Shown here piece after piece: positions 61,518 through 64,000 of a stretch of DNA of 64,000 nucleotides (its first letter is position 1; each line of letters starts with the position of its first letter). The DNA is from Antedon bifida (Eukaryota; Echinodermata; Crinoidea; Comatulida; Antedonidae). A model generated the notes under the pieces. That model saw only the letters and a list, made by a program, of their open reading frames with translations. It made no database searches and had not been told where the DNA came from. The stretch covers positions 8,065,001 to 8,129,000 of the forward strand of contig OY727095.1 in NCBI GenBank assembly GCA_963402885.1, given 5' to 3'. The translations under genes were made by a program, and so were the position numbers.

Positions 61518-63049
61518 TCTGTATTATTCTTGGATCCTTCCTTCCTTTTTGTGAGTCGCGTTTCTCTAAAATGTGTAAACATAACATTTCATAACTTTGA
61601 CAACATATGGGCATTTACGTGAAGTTGTGCACCTCCTATTTTTGAATGACGTCATAGTTGCGCAACGTGACTTACGCGCAATTATATGAATTTCAATGAT
61701 TGATTATAGATTAAAAACCAAAAGTCATTTAGTATTGACACTTTGACAAAATTTAAGTCATATCAGGGGCAAACTTTCTACGGATTAAAAATGGCATGTT
61801 TCACAAGAAGTTACGCGCGCACGCGCATTTAAAATTTCAAAATGCGCAAAATTAATTTCTAATCAACTTTTTATGCGTTTCTTGTCATTTTGAGCATGTC
61901 AAAAATTCCCACGGGCGCGCAATTTTTTACGCACGCGGTGCGCACGTAGCGTTAAAAACATATTTTTTTCTCTTGAATTATATTTTTCAAGTCTTTCCTA
62001 GTAATTTTGAAAACAATTTAGACCTTTTCCAGTTTAAATAACGCCATACGAACACGTTGAATTAGACAATTCGTGCGCGTTTTTTATGAAAAAGCTTAAA
62101 AAATCGTCAAAATTATGTCTTTTTTTAAACAGTCATAGTTTCTAAAGTAAACCGTGAACCGTTTATTTTTATTACAAAATCTAGAAGTTGATGAGTTGTA
62201 GATATCGGATCATGCATCGATAAGGCTAAAAAAACATTGTGACGTCATCGTATGGCCACACGAATGTAAAATATAGGATTTTTGTCTCTTTCGTTATTGC
62301 TCATCACATTCAATGGAGCGCATCACGCTTATCTGTATTCCCTTTTCTCCTAAATTTATATATTGTGTAGGTCAATCAACTTTCTTTAGCATGAGATAAA
62401 AATATTTTAATTTTTATGACGTCATCATGCCTAAAAATTTTAATTACGTGGGTCATTAATTTCATCTTTACAGTAAATTTTAATCTGTAATAGCTCGTAA
62501 GAATAAAATGTGATAATCACGATTAAAACGTTTTCTGGAAGCTATTGGATTGTAGATACGAATTCATGTAAACATTTTGCCAATCGGATGTTGTGACGTC
62601 ATCATATGGCCAGTTGAATAAAAAAAGTCGTATTTTCATATTTTGCGTAATAGTTCATCACATTTAAAAGGGTGCGCATCTATATTTTACGTATTCAAAT
62701 TTCTTCTACACGTTAATATGTTGTTCCTGAGATAATTTCCTCCAGAAATTGCTATTTAAGTGTTTCATTTTGATACCGTCGCCATGTTAAAAATTGGAAT
62801 AAATGGCGGGTCCCGTAATTTCACCTATTCTACACTGTATGTAATATGTATACAGATTATACTCTTTGCATGTATATACTATATGACACAAATTGACAGA
62901 ATTCAGCACTAACAGCATATCATATTCTTCAGTTCTTGTCATAATGCCATAATCTTTATCTGTGTGCAATATTCCAACGTATGACGTGCATGTGGCGTTT
63001 GTCGTTGTGCGGATAACTAACTCGTCAAAGTGACGAGTTTCATGTCTAG
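61518..63049 (+). mobile_element. Helitron-like non-autonomous unit 2 (tandem copy)
   Basis: Repeats 59981-61515 head to tail with few differences (for example ACGCACGCGG for ACGCGCGCGG, small indels). It ends with the same hairpin and CTAG at 63046-63049. The two copies are separated by two Ts. Tandem dimers can arise from rolling-circle replication past the first terminator, or by later unequal crossover. Confidence 0.65.
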
Positions 63050-63845
63050 TTATAGCTCTATCTATATATATTTACAACAATTTTAATTAAATATCAATGT
63101 AAACATGTGGTATTGATACAGTTGAGTATGTATCGGCTGGTGGCCTAGAAAAAAATAATCGGATGCTATAATTTAAACTACAGTACCATAGATTTAATAG
63201 TGTAATATATTAATATTCACTATATAATCCTCTTTGATGATTGTAGGATCTATAGCAAATCAGAGTTGTAGCGCGTATCTAGTAACTATGTCGGTTGCTA
63301 TCCCAGATGTTGAACGCGCATGAATAATGTCGTAGATTGAAAAGGACTGTAAAGAAACTAAAGTTAATAATGCTAACCAGTGAATACTAAACTTTATGAA
63401 TGCTAACCAGTACCAGTTTAATATATGTTTAGGTACGAACCATATTTAAGGTGGAATCTAATGTAAATATAGTTCAAATGAGGGACATTAATCTCAAAGT
63501 TGTTGTTCACACGTTGGTTGGCGAATTTCCCCCTTCTAGGCTGTTGTTGTGTATGTTGTTGATATAATTGTTGTTTAAGAAACGCAAAGTTTGTCTGTAG
63601 TTGCCTTATTGTTGTTTATTCAAAAGGGATATAAGTGATGCGGTATGTTGTGTAAATCTATTTACCGTAGTTACAATTGTTAATTAGAACACACAATGTC
63701 TGCGTGTGTTGCGCTAGCTGGGTGAGTCGGCAGCTTATGAATGTTCATTATTAGTACACACAGCGAATGCTTGTACAGTAAGACTTATATAAGAATACGT
63801 TGAACTTGTTTACTACTGATTGTAGCGGATTAAGTTGTTTCTAAC
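63050..63845. other. unassigned DNA
   Basis: No gene or clear repeat end seen. A near repeat of GAATGCTAACCAGT occurs twice (~63370-63410). Confidence 0.35.
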
Positions 63846-64000
63846 CAGTGGCGTATCCAGTGGGGGGGGGGGGGGGGGGCCAAGGGGCCCGGGCCCCCCT
63901 GATTTCGTGTCCGTCGGCACATCACCGCGTCCGTCGGCAAACAAAGGGGCCGGGAAAAAAATAAAGTTAGGCAAATAAGAATAAACTATTATTCTGACAA
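63846..64000. mobile_element. second hAT-type element, left end only
   Basis: Starts CAGTGGCGTATCCAG, then a G run, CCCGGGCCCCCCTGATTTCG and GTCCGTCGGCAAACAAAGG, matching the left ~155 bp of the element at 47396. It runs off the window end. Confidence 0.85.

Overview
Eukaryotic, AT-rich, intron-rich genomic DNA from an invertebrate animal. The death-effector-domain (DED), ZU5-UPA and Roc-COR families, together with tRNA-derived SINEs and many DNA transposons, suggest a marine deuterostome such as an echinoderm; this placement is inference. There are no bacterial features. All recognisable host genes are on the minus strand.

The host content is one cluster of death-fold signalling genes built from interchangeable, mostly phase-1 exons. 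Gene A (8.2-18.5 kb, about 1399 aa if all modelled exons are used) encodes tandem DED, two TRADD-N-like exons, short helical linkers, a second tandem-DED exon, four 17-residue basic cassettes and a leucine-rich-repeat exon. Gene B (1.4-4.4 kb) is a truncated duplicate of A. Gene C (24.4-36.5 kb coding, about 1154 aa) encodes tandem DED, a TRADD-N-like exon, a Roc GTPase, a COR region, a Cys-rich exon and a C-terminal tandem DED. Gene D (52.5-59.5 kb, 5' end not found) encodes ZU5, UPA and tandem DED. The exon models of A and C each sum to a whole number of codons across every splice phase I checked.

Three promoter-like blocks (5.44-5.60, 21.68-21.87 and 47.09-47.24 kb) share a layout for minus-strand transcription: a CRE-type site, a palindromic NF-kappaB-type site, an ATGGCG (YY1-like) element and a 5' splice donor. 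The first two front B and A. The third probably fronts C across a 10.5 kb first intron. This suggests one stress/immune-responsive regulon.

Mobile DNA fills the introns and spacers: a recently inserted but internally deleted Ty3/Gypsy element with LTRs identical by eye (53.4-56.3 kb), a deleted FLYWCH Mutator-like element (44.4-46.1 kb), a pogo/Tigger transposase gene interrupted by a SINE-like element (38.5-40.7 kb), a hAT-type element with an 8-bp target duplication (47.4-48.7 kb), a MITE with a 9-bp duplication (20.7-21.0 kb), three copies of a TA-flanked MITE, LINE fragments, and a tandem pair of Helitron-like units (60.0-63.0 kb). Two blocks of a ~70-bp minisatellite mark the A/B duplication. 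Exon boundaries were read by eye and could be off by a base or two.
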